Below, in pieces: positions 42,586 through 53,805 of a stretch of 64,000 bases of DNA. This stretch comes from Streptomyces coffeae. GTDB lineage: Bacteria; Actinomycetota; Actinomycetes; Streptomycetales; Streptomycetaceae. Numbering within the stretch: the stretch's first letter is position 1; each line of letters begins with the position of its first letter. The position numbers and the translations under genes were made by a program. The stretch lies in assembly GCF_016741875.1 (NCBI RefSeq), contig NZ_JAERRF010000023.1:1-64000 (forward strand). The letters are read 5' to 3'. The notes below the pieces were generated by a model. That model did not search any database, was not told the DNA's origin, and worked only from the letters and a program-made list of their open reading frames with translations.

Positions 42586-43401
42586 TCAGCCGGACGGGAA
42601 CGTCATCAGCGCGACCGGGTCGGTCGTCGGCGCCTTCGACCCTCCGGCCGGTTCCACCGTGAGCCCCATGGCCGATGCCTGCCCGACCGGTCCGTGCAGC
42701 AGTGTCGCCGTGCCCCCGCCGGAGGTGTGCAGCAGCCCCGCCGGGCGCATCGTGCCGTTGTCGCTGAACCACAGCTGGTAGACCCGGCCCGCGGGCGGCT
42801 CGGGCAGTCCGGAGGCGAGGAAGGCCGCACGGTCCAGACCGCGGGAGACCACGACCGCGCCGGTCGCGCCGTCCTTGAAGCTGCCGGTGCGGGTCCGGGC
42901 GTCCGGCGCGGCCAGCACCCGGGCCAGCGCCTCCACCTCCACGACCCGCCGCTCGGCGCGGCCCGCCGTGTCCCGCGCGTCGGACGCCTGCCGGTACTGC
43001 CACACCGCGGCCCCGCCGAGCGCGGTGGCCGCGGCCAGACAGGCCGCCAGGGCGAGGCCGAGTGCACGGCGCCCGCCGCGCCGCCGGGGTCCGGCATGGG
43101 ACTCGCGGGCCCCGGAACCGTCCTGGTGGGACCGGCGGTCGTCACGGCCGTCATGGGCCGCCACCCGCGGCGGCTCCTGACGGACCGTGGCGATCCGTCT
43201 CATCACCTCGTCCTTCATCAGCGGGGACGGCGTCAGCGAGGTGGCCACCGCCAGCCGCCCGGCGGTCTCCCGCAGCTCCCGCACCTCCTGTGCGCACGCC
43301 TCGCACACGGCGAGATGGCGCTCGAACTCCTCCAGCTCCCGGCCCGACAGCGCGTGCACCGCGTACGCCCCGGTCAAGGTGTGCAGATCGGCCCTGGTCA
43401 T
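42586..43401 (-). CDS. RskA-type anti-sigma factor
   Basis: A 271-residue membrane anti-sigma factor. The N-terminal zinc-finger-like part has HLAVCEAC (HxxxCxxC, about 29-36). A single TM segment is near 112-134 (ALGLALAACLAAATALGGAAVW) and the extracytoplasmic RskA domain has the typical VYQLWFSDNGTMRPAGLL. It holds the ECF sigma factor encoded just upstream (4-base ATGA overlap) until a signal acts. The signal is unknown; the photolyase next in line suggests light, redox or singlet oxygen. Confidence 0.9.
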   Translation of the reverse strand: MTRADLHTLTGAYAVHALSGRELEEFERHLAVCEACAQEVRELRETAGRLAVATSLTPSPLMKDEVMRRIATVRQEPPRVAAHDGRDDRRSHQDGSGARESHAGPRRRGGRRALGLALAACLAAATALGGAAVWQYRQASDARDTAGRAERRVVEVEALARVLAAPDARTRTGSFKDGATGAVVVSRGLDRAAFLASGLPEPPAGRVYQLWFSDNGTMRPAGLLHTSGGGTATLLHGPVGQASAMGLTVEPAGGSKAPTTDPVALMTFPSG

Positions 43402-43982
43402 GCCCCGACTCCCATGCAGTCCCGGAGCCGGATGAGCCCGTCCCGAAGTCTTGTCTTGACGGTCCCCAGCGGCAGCGACAGCAGCTCCGCCACCTCCCGG
43501 TAGGTACGGCCCCGGTAGTAGGCGAGCGTCACCGACTGCCGTTGCAGCTCGGTCAGCGTCCGCATGCAGCGCCGTACCTGCTCCCGCTCCAGTCTGGCTT
43601 CCACCTGCTCGGTCACCTCGTCGAACGCGGGGGTACGGGCCAGCAGCGCGGCGCGCGCCTCACGGTCGGAGGCGGCCTGCGCGGAGCGCACCCGGTCCAC
43701 CGCGCGCCGGTGGGCCAGCGTCATGATCCACCCCATGGCGCTGCCCCGGCCCGGCTCGAAGCGCGCCGCCGTCCGCCACACCTCGACCAGCACCTCCTGG
43801 GTGACCTCCTCGGCCTGGGCGGGGTCGCGCAGCAGACTGCGCGTCAGCCCGAGGACGGGCCCGCTGACCGCGTCGTACAGGGCGGCGAACGCGTTCTGGT
43901 CGCCCCGGGCCACCAGGTGGAGCAACTCCTCCAGGGCCGGGCCGCGGGCGGCCGGTCCGCCGATGTACACGGGTTCTCTCAC
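43398..43982 (-). CDS. ECF sigma factor (SigK-like)
   Basis: A 194-residue ECF sigma factor. Region 2 is near 30-95 (FAALYDAVSGPVLGLTRSLL, then AMGWIMTLAHRRAVDRVRS). Region 4 is near 135-185 (LTELQRQSVTLAYYRGRTYREVAELLSLPLGTVKTRLRDGLIRL). The GTG start at 43982 has GGAAGG 7 bases before it; a longer ATG frame to 44036 lacks a ribosome site. It overlaps the anti-sigma gene. It is a good candidate to drive its own operon and perhaps the CFA-synthase-like gene. Confidence 0.92.
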   Translation of the reverse strand: MREPVYIGGPAARGPALEELLHLVARGDQNAFAALYDAVSGPVLGLTRSLLRDPAQAEEVTQEVLVEVWRTAARFEPGRGSAMGWIMTLAHRRAVDRVRSAQAASDREARAALLARTPAFDEVTEQVEARLEREQVRRCMRTLTELQRQSVTLAYYRGRTYREVAELLSLPLGTVKTRLRDGLIRLRDCMGVGA

Positions 43983-44211
43983 AGGCCGTCCTTCCGGGAT
44001 GGGCGATGCGGCGCATACGCAGGTGTCGTACCTCATTCGTCGCCCGCGGGGGCGCGGATTGGTGAAGCTGTTCCGAAGATGCGCAGGCAGGGCGCGGAGC
44101 AGGGGGAACCGGGGTACGGACCGGGGTGCGGACGCGGGTGCGGACCGGGGTCATTGCCGTTCCGGCAAGATTGGTTGGCGTCTCGGCGTGGCGCGGGGGA
44201 CGCTCGGCACC

Positions 44212-45102
44212 ATGACCGGACATCAGGGCGGGACCGCCCACACCCAGGGACATGACCACACCGATCTCGACTGGAACGTCCTCGGTCCGCACCTGGAGCA
44301 GGGTGCCGAGCTGAGCGGGCCCGTCCACCGCCAGGCCGCGGAGTGGATGCGGGAGCGGACCGGCCGGGCCGTGCGCCGGATCCTCGATGTCGGCAGCGGC
44401 CCCGGTGTGGTCTCCTGCCTGCTCGCACAGCTCTTCCCCGAGGCCGAGGTGGTCGCGGTGGACGGCACCGAAGAGCTGCTGGAGCGGACCCGGGACCGCG
44501 CCGCGCGCAGGGGGCTCACCGACCGTGTCACCACCCGGTACGCCGAACTGCCCGGCGACTTCGCGTCGGTGGGCGAGGCGGATCTGATCTGGTCCAGCAA
44601 GACCGTGCACCACCTGGGCGACCAGCGGGGCGCGGTGCGCGAGCTCGCCCGGCTGGTGCGTCCAGGGGGAGTGCTGGCCCTGGCCGAGGGCGGGCTGCCG
44701 CTGAACTGTCTGCCGTACAACGCGGGGCTCGGGCGGCCCGGACTGATGGCCCGGCTCGAGGTCGTCAACCGGGAGGCGTTCACCGCGATGCGGGAGGCGC
44801 TGCCGGACTCCGTGGAAACGGTCGACGACTGGCGCGCGATGCTGACCGAGGCCGGTCTCGACGGGGCCACGAGCCGTACGTTCCTGCTCGATCTGCCCGC
44901 CCCGCTGGACACCCCGCCCCGACGCTGGCTCCAGGCCGAGCTGGGCCACCGTTGCGGGGCCGCCGCCGACCGTCTGGCCGGCGACGACCTCGTCGCGCTG
45001 GACCGGCTGATCGATCCCGATGACCCGGCCGGGATCATGCGGCGGTCCGATGTGTTCGTGCTGAGCGCCCAGACCGTCCACAGCGCGGTGCGGACGGGAT
45101 GA
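44212..45102 (+). CDS. Class I SAM-dependent methyltransferase
   Basis: A 296-residue methyltransferase. The SAM loop ILDVGSGPGVVSCLLAQLFP is near 57-76, VVAVDGTEELLERTRDRA follows (motif II) and VRPGGVLALAEGG is motif III. A His/Asp-rich N-terminus (GHDHTDLDWNVLGPHLEQGAEL) is common to this Streptomyces group, which has no assigned substrate. It is divergent from the sigma factor gene and converges on the protease gene 7 bases away. Confidence 0.85.
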   Translation: MTGHQGGTAHTQGHDHTDLDWNVLGPHLEQGAELSGPVHRQAAEWMRERTGRAVRRILDVGSGPGVVSCLLAQLFPEAEVVAVDGTEELLERTRDRAARRGLTDRVTTRYAELPGDFASVGEADLIWSSKTVHHLGDQRGAVRELARLVRPGGVLALAEGGLPLNCLPYNAGLGRPGLMARLEVVNREAFTAMREALPDSVETVDDWRAMLTEAGLDGATSRTFLLDLPAPLDTPPRRWLQAELGHRCGAAADRLAGDDLVALDRLIDPDDPAGIMRRSDVFVLSAQTVHSAVRTG

Positions 45103-45109
45103 GACGGGG

Positions 45110-46285
45110 TCAGTCGGTGGTGAGGGTCAGGTTGTATGCCGCGAGGATCGGATTCACCGGCTGGTAGTACGTCGTACCGCCCCGGGTGCAGTCCCCGGAG
45201 CCGCCGGAGAGGACGCCCTGTCCCTCGCTGCCGGAGATGTACGGGCCACCGGAGTCACCGGGCTCGGCGCACACATTGGTGCGGGAGACGCCGTTCACGG
45301 TGCCCTCGGTGTAGCGCACGCTGGTGTTGTGCTGGAGGATCGTGCCGCAGTGCCAGCCCGTGGTCGAGCCGGAGCGGCAGACGGACGAACCGACCGGCGC
45401 CTGCTGCGAGCCGCTGACGACCACATTGGTGTTGTCGGCGCCGACCACCCACGGCTGCGGTGTCCAGTTGTTGTTGGTCTCCACCCACGCGTAGTCGTTG
45501 CCCGGGAAGGTGGACCCCTGGAAGGAGCCCTGGGCGACCCGGTTGTATCCGGTGGTGGTGTCCCCGGGATCGCCGCAGTGTCCGGCGGTGACGAAGCCGT
45601 TGCGGTCGCCCTGGGTGACCGAGAAGCCGACCGAGCAGCGTGCGGAACTGTTGATGTAGTACGCGTCGCCGCCGCGCAGATCGTAGAGCGGACGCGGCCG
45701 TTCGGCCGACTGCACGACCCGGACCACAGCGCGGTCCGCACCGCTGGCGGCGACGAAGTCCATCGCCCCGGCGGTGTTGGCCGCCTGGACCACCACGCTG
45801 TTGCTCTTGACGTCGACGTACCAGGCGGAGGCCGCGTCGACGGCCGGGGCGCGCTGTTCGGCGGCCTGGTCCAGAGCCTCCTTGGCGCTGGTGAGTTCCC
45901 TCAGGGTGTGGTCGACGACCGCGGCCTGGGCACCGCTGGCGGTGATGGTGCCCCGCTGGCCCCGGTCGGTGGTGGCGACCGTGAGCTCGGCGGTGTTGCC
46001 GCTCACCCAGGCGCCGCCGTAGGAGCCGCCGAGGCTCTTGCGCAGACCGGGCTCGGCGGCACCGGCCTGGTACTCGTTGTTGATCCGGGTCTTCGCCTCA
46101 TCGGCCGTCAGACCGAGGTCACGCTGCATGGCGGCGAGCATGCCGGGCGGGATCTCCCGCCGCGGTCCGTGGGTGGGGTCTCCCGGGTCGGCGGCGGCGG
46201 GGGTGCCGGTGCTCAGGAAGAGGGTGGCTATGGCGAGGGTGCAACCGGCGATCAGATCAAGGCCATGACGGCGTCTGCGGGGCAT
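45110..46285 (-). CDS. Secreted S1 serine protease (streptogrisin/alpha-lytic type)
   Basis: A 391-residue preproprotease. A signal peptide with Arg-rich start (MPRRRRHG) and hydrophobic core (LIAGCTLAIATLFLSTGTPAAA) is followed by an alpha-lytic-type pro-region of about 170 residues and a mature domain starting near YDLRGGDAYY. The triad lies in TAGHCGD (His), NDYAWVE (Asp) and GDSGGP (Ser); the cysteine pairs around ARCSVGF/HCGD and VCRSG/HCG match streptogrisins. No chitin-binding domain is present. The ATG at 46285 has GAGGAG upstream. Confidence 0.93.
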   Translation of the reverse strand: MPRRRRHGLDLIAGCTLAIATLFLSTGTPAAADPGDPTHGPRREIPPGMLAAMQRDLGLTADEAKTRINNEYQAGAAEPGLRKSLGGSYGGAWVSGNTAELTVATTDRGQRGTITASGAQAAVVDHTLRELTSAKEALDQAAEQRAPAVDAASAWYVDVKSNSVVVQAANTAGAMDFVAASGADRAVVRVVQSAERPRPLYDLRGGDAYYINSSARCSVGFSVTQGDRNGFVTAGHCGDPGDTTTGYNRVAQGSFQGSTFPGNDYAWVETNNNWTPQPWVVGADNTNVVVSGSQQAPVGSSVCRSGSTTGWHCGTILQHNTSVRYTEGTVNGVSRTNVCAEPGDSGGPYISGSEGQGVLSGGSGDCTRGGTTYYQPVNPILAAYNLTLTTD

Positions 46286-46470
46286 GTTCTGTCTCCTCAG
46301 GCGTAAGAAAGCGGTCACATTGAGTGCCTTGCTGATCGCCAAGCGTAATTGTGGGTGTCGAGGACCGCTCGGTGGACGCCTGAGGCCGCCAGTGACGCGA
46401 CACCGGAGGACCCCTGAGGGCCCCTGAGGAGGCGCGCAGGAGAACGCAGCTGAGGGGGTGACGGCAACAA

Positions 46471-46499
46471 CGCCCCGCCGCGTCGTGCGCGGCGGGGCG
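46471..46499 (-). terminator. Terminator after the aldo/keto reductase gene
   Basis: CGCCCCGCCGCG (46471-46482) and CGCGGCGGGGCG (46488-46499) form a perfect 12-bp stem with a 5-base loop, 34 bases past the reductase stop. Confidence 0.75.
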
Positions 46500-46532
46500 G
46501 TTGAGCCGGTCGGCCGTCCGGCCGGTGCCGGG

Positions 46533-47390
46533 TCAGGTCACGTTGAAGGTGTCGGGGTCGGGTCCCAGCCGGTTGCCCGCGTCCATCGCCCCGAGGGTGG
46601 ACAGGTCCTCCGCGTCCAGCTCGAAGTCGAAGACGTCGATGTTCTCCACTATCCGCGACGGGGTCACGGACTTGGGGATCACCACGTTGCCGAGGTCGAG
46701 ATGCCAGCGCAGCACCACCTGGGCCGGGGACTTCCCGTGCTTGGCGCCGATCGCCGCCAGCTTCGGGTCGTCCAGCAGCCCCTTGCCCTGGCCGAGCGGG
46801 GACCACGCCTCGGTGGCGATGCCATGACGGGAGTTGAACGCCCGCAGCTCCGCCTGCTGGAGCTGCGGATGCAGCTCGACCTGGTCGATCGCCGGGGCGA
46901 TCGAGCCCTCGGAGAGCAGCTGCTGGAGATGGCCGGGGTGGAAGTTGGAGACCCCGATGGCCTTGGCCCGGCCGTCGGCGTAGATCTTCTCGAGCGCCTT
47001 CCAGGTGTCCACGAACCTGTTCGCCTCGGGCAGCGGCCAGTGGATCAGGTACAGATCGAGGTAGTCCAGGCCCAGCTTGTTCAGCGAGGTGTCGAAGGCG
47101 CGCAGGGCGGCGTCATAGCCCTGGTCGGAGTTCCAGAGCTTGGTGGTGACGAACAGCTCGTCGCGCGCGATGCCCGACGCGGCGAGCGCCTTTCCCGTGC
47201 CCTCCTCATTGCCGTAGACGGCGGCGGTGTCGATGCTCCGGTATCCGGCCTCCAGTGCGTGCCGCACCGCGACCTGCGCCTCGTCATCCGGAACCTGCCA
47301 GACACCGAAACCGAGCTGCGGCATCCGGACGCCGTTGTTGAGGGTGATGAAGGGGGTCGTGCTCACGAGCGGTCGATCCTTACGTTGCAT
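46533..47390 (-). CDS. Aldo/keto reductase
   Basis: A 285-residue NADPH-dependent reductase of the 2,5-diketo-gluconate reductase group. The tetrad is visible: Asp and Tyr in SIDTAAVYGNE, Lys in FVTTKLWN, His in LYLIHWPLP. AIGVSNFHPGHL and VIPKSVTPSRI (cofactor) follow. It reduces small carbonyl compounds; the true substrate is unknown. The start may be ATG 47390 or GTG 47366 (VSTTPFITLNNG), both with modest ribosome sites. Confidence 0.9.
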   Translation of the reverse strand: MQRKDRPLVSTTPFITLNNGVRMPQLGFGVWQVPDDEAQVAVRHALEAGYRSIDTAAVYGNEEGTGKALAASGIARDELFVTTKLWNSDQGYDAALRAFDTSLNKLGLDYLDLYLIHWPLPEANRFVDTWKALEKIYADGRAKAIGVSNFHPGHLQQLLSEGSIAPAIDQVELHPQLQQAELRAFNSRHGIATEAWSPLGQGKGLLDDPKLAAIGAKHGKSPAQVVLRWHLDLGNVVIPKSVTPSRIVENIDVFDFELDAEDLSTLGAMDAGNRLGPDPDTFNVT

Positions 47391-47535
47391 GCGGATACGT
47401 CCTTCCCCTGTCAACGATCAACGGCTGCGGCACATTCCCGCCACCCATTGCGCCCCCGGTCCGCCGCGGCCGGCCGGCCGGGTGAATCCTTCACCCTTTC
47501 GGCGTCATGGCACTACGTGTGGGGCGACGTCCAGG

Positions 47536-48213
47536 TCACCGAGGTGCCATGAGCGGCAGCGGATCCGCGATCTCCTCCCGGAAGCGGTGCAGGGTGTGGC
47601 CGTCGCGCACGGTGGCCCCCACCGCGACCGCCACCCGGGTCATCGCCTCGCGCGGCGCCCGGACCACCATGGCCAGCCGATACGTACCGCCGATCCGCAC
47701 ATGGGTGTGCCGGATCTCCCAGCCCGGGTCGGAGCACAGCTCCCGCCGCGCCTCCAGACAGATCCGCGTCCCCGGGTCGGCCCGGCCGTTGTCGAGGAAC
47801 CCCAGCCGCGGCCCGAGATGGGCGGCCGGGGCGAACGGCGCGTCATCGGCCGCCTCGGTGCGCTGCCGCGGGGTCATGGACCAGGCCACCGGCTGGAAGG
47901 CGGTGGCGCCGTCGCGCACCGGCTCGGCCGACAGGCTCAGATCGAGGTTCACGGTGTGCAGCTCGGGATCCGGCGCGTCCCGGGCGCAGGTCACCGAACA
48001 GTGCAGCAGGTGGTAGACGGTGCTGTGCGCCTCGGCCCGCAGAAAGGCGGCCAGCTCCGGATCCCCGCCGACGAGCTCCGCCGTCACGGGTACGGACACC
48101 GGCCCGCCCAGTACGACGCGCCCGGTCAGCGCCGGGACGAGAGGCAGGGGTGTTTCCTCGGACGGCAGGGACAGGGTGCGTTCGGGAAGGTCGGGGAGAA
48201 TGACATCGATCAT
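47536..48213 (-). CDS. Hypothetical protein
   Basis: A 225-residue protein I do not recognise. It starts MIDVILPDLPERT with GAGGGGG 7 bases before the ATG. It is rich in beta-prone stretches, has a Cys-containing segment (HLLHCSVTCARD) and no signal peptide or TM segment. It lies 86 bases behind the acyl-CoA ligase gene on the same strand and may be co-transcribed with it. Confidence 0.7.
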   Translation of the reverse strand: MIDVILPDLPERTLSLPSEETPLPLVPALTGRVVLGGPVSVPVTAELVGGDPELAAFLRAEAHSTVYHLLHCSVTCARDAPDPELHTVNLDLSLSAEPVRDGATAFQPVAWSMTPRQRTEAADDAPFAPAAHLGPRLGFLDNGRADPGTRICLEARRELCSDPGWEIRHTHVRIGGTYRLAMVVRAPREAMTRVAVAVGATVRDGHTLHRFREEIADPLPLMAPR

Positions 48214-48299
48214 TGCGTGCCCCCTCAAGCGGCTCAGTTCGGACAAAGCGGCTCAGGTTGTGCTCACAAGTGGCTTATCGGTGGGTCATCGGTGGCTCG

Positions 48300-50123
<1,824 letters not shown>

Positions 50124-50548
50124 TACCTGCTCCTTGAAGCCGCTCCGCACAGCGCCGCGACGCTACCGGATCGAGCCACCGATGCGGGAGAGGCCCTTTG
50201 TGCCCGGAACATGCGGAATGCGCCGCGCCCGGTGAGGTGAAGGGCTGTCAACCGGGGCCTACGAGGGCGTTATTGCTGTGAGTCGCGTCCTATGCACCGC
50301 AGGTGTGGCTCATATGTAACGGATTTCTGCACGGAATCTCTCCGATGGTGGCACACGGCCCACCAGAAACGTGCCGACGGGACAGTTCGCCGATGCCCGC
50401 ACAGCGGTGTCACAGGGCCGATTTCCGTACAACGGCGCGGAGTCGGGAGGTCCGGACACCAGCCGTCGTGACCGGTCGGGGGCCGGTGCCGGACCCATCA
50501 CGATCAAGCCAGGTGTGGTCACCGTCACATCGTCGGGACGAGACGGCC
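50124..50548. other. Intergenic region before the ligase gene
   Basis: About 425 bases between the ligase start and the sialidase stop, both genes on the minus strand. Part of it (about 50270-50360) is less GC-rich and probably holds the ligase promoter. I see no strong hairpin, RNA gene or credible open frame. Confidence 0.4.
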
Positions 50549-52516
50549 TCAGCGGTGGGCCGACCGTACGCGGTCCAGGGGCAGACGGACCAGGGCGCCC
50601 GAGCCGGGGCCGTCGAGCGGGGCGTTGAACTCACGGATCCGGCGGAGTTCGGTGTCGCTCAGAGCCCGGTCGTAGAGCCGGAACTCATCGAGAGCGCCGG
50701 TCATCAGGGACCGGCTGTCCACGGTCTGGCCGAGATGGACGGCGAAGGGGGCGGTGCGGCTGACGGTGCCGGGGGCGTCGGGCGCGGAGGCGGAGGCGCC
50801 GCCGTCCACGCTGAGGGAGAGCCGCCCCCCGGAGCGGGTCAGGGCGAGATGGTGCCACTGTCCGTCGTTGTACGCCGTGGCTGTGCTCACCGATGCACTG
50901 GTGAAGGTGGAGAAGCCGTTGACCGTGGTCATCAGCGCCCGGATCCGGTTGCCCGCCGGTTCACCGCGCAGCCAGACCTGAGGCTGCTTGGTGCCGATAC
51001 CGCCCATCCAGAGGAAGGGGTGCTGCCCGGAGGTGGCGGAGTAGCGGAACCACAGGCTCACGGTGAAGTCACGGGTGCCCAGCGGCAATGCGTCCCGGTA
51101 GGGCAGACGTACGGCGTCGTCGGTGCCGTCGAACGCCAGCCCGCGGCCGAAGCGGCCCTCGGCACCGGACGCTCCGCCGAGCACCGTCGCGGGCCGGGCG
51201 CCGGGGGCGTGGTCCTCGGTGGTGGGGGCGGGGGCGTGGCGCGGGCCGAGCCAGTCCTCGGTGAACCGGGCGAAGCGGATCTCGTCGCGTGCGTCGACCG
51301 CGCCGCCCTCGTAGAGCAGGCCGACGGTGTCATGGGAGATCGCGGTCATATCCGAGTAGCCGGACCAGTCGGTGGTGACCACCGCGCCGTCCTCGACACC
51401 GTCCCAGCCGCGGCCCTCGTCCCAGGAGGAACGGATCATCATGGTGCGGCGCCGGTCGGGGTCGGCGGGGGTGGAGAACAGCAGTCTGCCGGGGCCGTCG
51501 CGGCCCGCGTCGCGCAGCGGCAGGATCGACCCCTGCACCTGCGGGACGGGCAGGTCGGGCAGGGTACGGAAGGGCGCGGTGAAGCTCTCGCCGCCGTCCC
51601 GGCTGATGGCGTAGTCGCGGTGGCCGAGGTCGGTGCCGTCCTGCTCGCGCCCGCTGACGTAGACGGATCCGTCGGAGCGCTCCACGAGTGTCATCTCGGA
51701 CGGCTTCTGCCGGAAGGTGCCGTCCGCCGCGATCGGGAAGGTGTCCACCGCGCCGATCTTCCAGCGCCTGCCCCCGTCGTCGCTGTAGGCGAGGGCGGCG
51801 TGGTTGTGGGTGATGCGGGTGCCGTCGTGGCTCTCGGTGTTGACGGTGAAGAGGAGACGGCCCTTGTGGCGGCCGTGCCTCAGCTGGATGCCGTGGACCG
51901 GGCCGGTGGCGTACCAGGAGTTCCAGGACGGTGGCAGCAGCGAGGGGCTGAGGTCCTCCGGGGCCGACCAGGTGGCGCCGTCGTCGTCGCTGTACTGAAG
52001 GTGCGGAGTGCGGTCACAGGGCACATCGCAGCTCTGGGAGTCGTCCCGGCCGGTGTTGTAGGTGCTGGCGAGCACGATCCGGCCGGTGCGCAGGTCCACG
52101 ATGGGGGCCGGGTTGCCGTGGGTGTCCCCGCCGCCCTCGTTGATCACCTGGAGCGGCCCCCAGGTGCGTCCGCCGTCGGTGGAGCGCTTCAGCACCAGGT
52201 CGATGTCCCCGGCGTCACCGCAGTTGTCCACCCGGCCCTCGGCGAAGGCCAGCAGGGTGCCGTCCTTGGACGTCACGACCGCCGGGATCCGGAAGCATGC
52301 GTACCCCTGTTCCTCGGCGGCCTTGAACAGCACCTGCTGTTCCAGGCCCGGTCCGGTGCGTAACCCGGAACCGCCACGGGCCGCGGACGCGGGGGAATCC
52401 GAGTCCGCGGCCCGTACCGGAAGCGGGGTCAGGGCCAGCGCCGCGGCGGCGAGCAGCACCGCCGCGCGGCGTCGCCACGGTCTGGTGCCGGGGCGGGAAC
52501 GGGGAACTGACGCCAT
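50549..52516 (-). CDS. Secreted exo-alpha-sialidase with LamG-like domain
   Basis: A 655-residue secreted glycoside hydrolase (GH33 type). The signal peptide spans about 1-37 (RRRAAVLLAAAALALTPLPVRA). The beta-propeller has the FRIP motif (YACFRIPAVV, about 74-83) and at least four Asp boxes: STDGGRTW, SDDDGATW, SDDGGRRW and SRDGGESF. The C-terminal 200 residues form a LamG/concanavalin-like fold (FDGTDDAVRLPY, then LDEFRLYDRALSDTELRRI). It cleaves terminal sialic acids from glycans outside the cell. The start could be ATG 52516 or a GTG two codons earlier. Confidence 0.9.
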   Translation of the reverse strand: MASVPRSRPGTRPWRRRAAVLLAAAALALTPLPVRAADSDSPASAARGGSGLRTGPGLEQQVLFKAAEEQGYACFRIPAVVTSKDGTLLAFAEGRVDNCGDAGDIDLVLKRSTDGGRTWGPLQVINEGGGDTHGNPAPIVDLRTGRIVLASTYNTGRDDSQSCDVPCDRTPHLQYSDDDGATWSAPEDLSPSLLPPSWNSWYATGPVHGIQLRHGRHKGRLLFTVNTESHDGTRITHNHAALAYSDDGGRRWKIGAVDTFPIAADGTFRQKPSEMTLVERSDGSVYVSGREQDGTDLGHRDYAISRDGGESFTAPFRTLPDLPVPQVQGSILPLRDAGRDGPGRLLFSTPADPDRRRTMMIRSSWDEGRGWDGVEDGAVVTTDWSGYSDMTAISHDTVGLLYEGGAVDARDEIRFARFTEDWLGPRHAPAPTTEDHAPGARPATVLGGASGAEGRFGRGLAFDGTDDAVRLPYRDALPLGTRDFTVSLWFRYSATSGQHPFLWMGGIGTKQPQVWLRGEPAGNRIRALMTTVNGFSTFTSASVSTATAYNDGQWHHLALTRSGGRLSLSVDGGASASAPDAPGTVSRTAPFAVHLGQTVDSRSLMTGALDEFRLYDRALSDTELRRIREFNAPLDGPGSGALVRLPLDRVRSAHR

Positions 52517-52734
52517 GGTCACGACCTGCCCTTCGGACGGTCCGTCAGCGCCACCTGGACGGTGGGCGGCCTCTGGACGGCATCGGCATCTGGACATCAG
52601 GACATCAAGACATCCCATGTCTCAGGGGTGACTGCGGCAGAAGTTTCTCGTCTCACGGCCACCCGCCACAAGGACCCTGCGTCATATCTCTGTCACGCAG
52701 GGCAGGTTGGGGCCGTCCGGGGGTAGGCCGGGGG

Positions 52735-53667
52735 TCAGCGGGGGAGCAGCACGACCTTTCCGAGGTTGCCGCGCGACTCGATGATGTCGTGGGCCTTCGC
52801 GGCGTCCTCGAGGGGAAGCCCGGCGTGCACGGCGGGCCGCAGCCTTCCCTCGGCGAAGAGTCGCCACAGCTCGGCCCGGTGGCGTTCGTACAGCTCGGGG
52901 CGGGTCTGGGCGAAGCGGGCCATGGTCAGTCCGGTGATGGTCCGCGAACCGGACAGCAGTTCCCAGGCGGGCACGGTGCCGCCGCCGGAGTTGAAGAAGA
53001 CCAGCCGTCCGCCGGGGGCGACGGCCGTCAGGGCGCGGGGCAGGACCTCACCGCCGACCCCGTCGAGCACGGTGTCGACCGGCTCGCCCCAGGACTCGTC
53101 CCCGTACACCACCACCTCGTCCGCGCCGAGGCCGCGCAGGAAGTCGGCCTTGCCGGACGAGCCGACGGCGGCGACCACCCGGGACGCGCCCTGGATCCGG
53201 GCGAGTTGGACCGCGAGATGCCCGACGCCACTGGCGGCGCCGGTGATCAGCACGGACCCGCCGGGGGCGAGTTCGGCGGTGGCGAGGGCGGCCAGGGCCA
53301 CATGGCCGCTGCGGACGAGGGCGACGGCGTCCACGGCGGTCGCGCCGTCGGGGATGCGGGACGCCGTGAAGACGGGGACGGTGGTCACCTCGGCGTAGGC
53401 GCAGGAGAACGAGATCGCGACGACCCGGTCGCCGACCGCGAACCCGGTCACGCCCTCGCCGAGCGCGAGGACCTCGCCGGCCACATCGCCGCCGAGGACC
53501 CCGGGCAGTGGCGCCGTGCCCTCCCGGACCCGGCGCACCCCGGGCAGCGTGACGCCGATCGCCTCGGTGCGGATGAGCAGTTCACCGGGGGCGGGGACGG
53601 GCGGCTCGGCCTCCTCGACACACAGCACCTCGGGCCCGCCGTGGGCATGGAAACGGACACGGCGCAT
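52735..53667 (-). CDS. NADPH:quinone oxidoreductase-like MDR protein
   Basis: A 310-residue medium-chain reductase of the quinone oxidoreductase branch. GroES-like N-terminal half with LGGDVAGEVLALGEGVTGFAVGDRV; the cofactor motif ITGAASGVGHLAVQLA is near residue 150. No structural zinc cysteines, so the zinc-free branch. GGAGG precedes the ATG. It is divergent from a MarR regulator across a 138-base gap that holds three 10-mers spaced 15 bases apart, so it is probably repressed by that MarR and induced by electrophiles or quinones. Confidence 0.9.
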   Translation of the reverse strand: MRRVRFHAHGGPEVLCVEEAEPPVPAPGELLIRTEAIGVTLPGVRRVREGTAPLPGVLGGDVAGEVLALGEGVTGFAVGDRVVAISFSCAYAEVTTVPVFTASRIPDGATAVDAVALVRSGHVALAALATAELAPGGSVLITGAASGVGHLAVQLARIQGASRVVAAVGSSGKADFLRGLGADEVVVYGDESWGEPVDTVLDGVGGEVLPRALTAVAPGGRLVFFNSGGGTVPAWELLSGSRTITGLTMARFAQTRPELYERHRAELWRLFAEGRLRPAVHAGLPLEDAAKAHDIIESRGNLGKVVLLPR

Positions 53668-53732
53668 GAATGCCTCCAGGGATCGCCGGAATCATTGGGC
53701 GCGCCAACGGTATCTCATATTCATGGGTACCA

Positions 53733-53772
53733 CCAACGTTGGGTCGGCCAAGGTTGGATAGACCAAGGTTGG
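53733..53772. repeat. Three 10-mers at 15-bp spacing, MarR operator
   Basis: CCAACGTTGG (53733-53742), CCAAGGTTGG (53748-53757) and CCAAGGTTGG (53763-53772) start exactly 15 bases apart. The first is a perfect palindrome; the others differ by one base. GGTTG-GT-CAACC overlaps the last (53767-53778). They lie between the divergent reductase and MarR genes and should be the MarR operator. Confidence 0.7.
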
Positions 53773-53805
53773 TCAACCCCATGAATCGGCGAGTAGGCTG
53801 ACGCC

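Noticed and set aside
50303..52363. A 686-codon plus-strand frame over the sialidase gene
   Set aside because: It is antisense to a gene with FRIP motif and Asp boxes; low-complexity Gly/Val product typical of a shadow.
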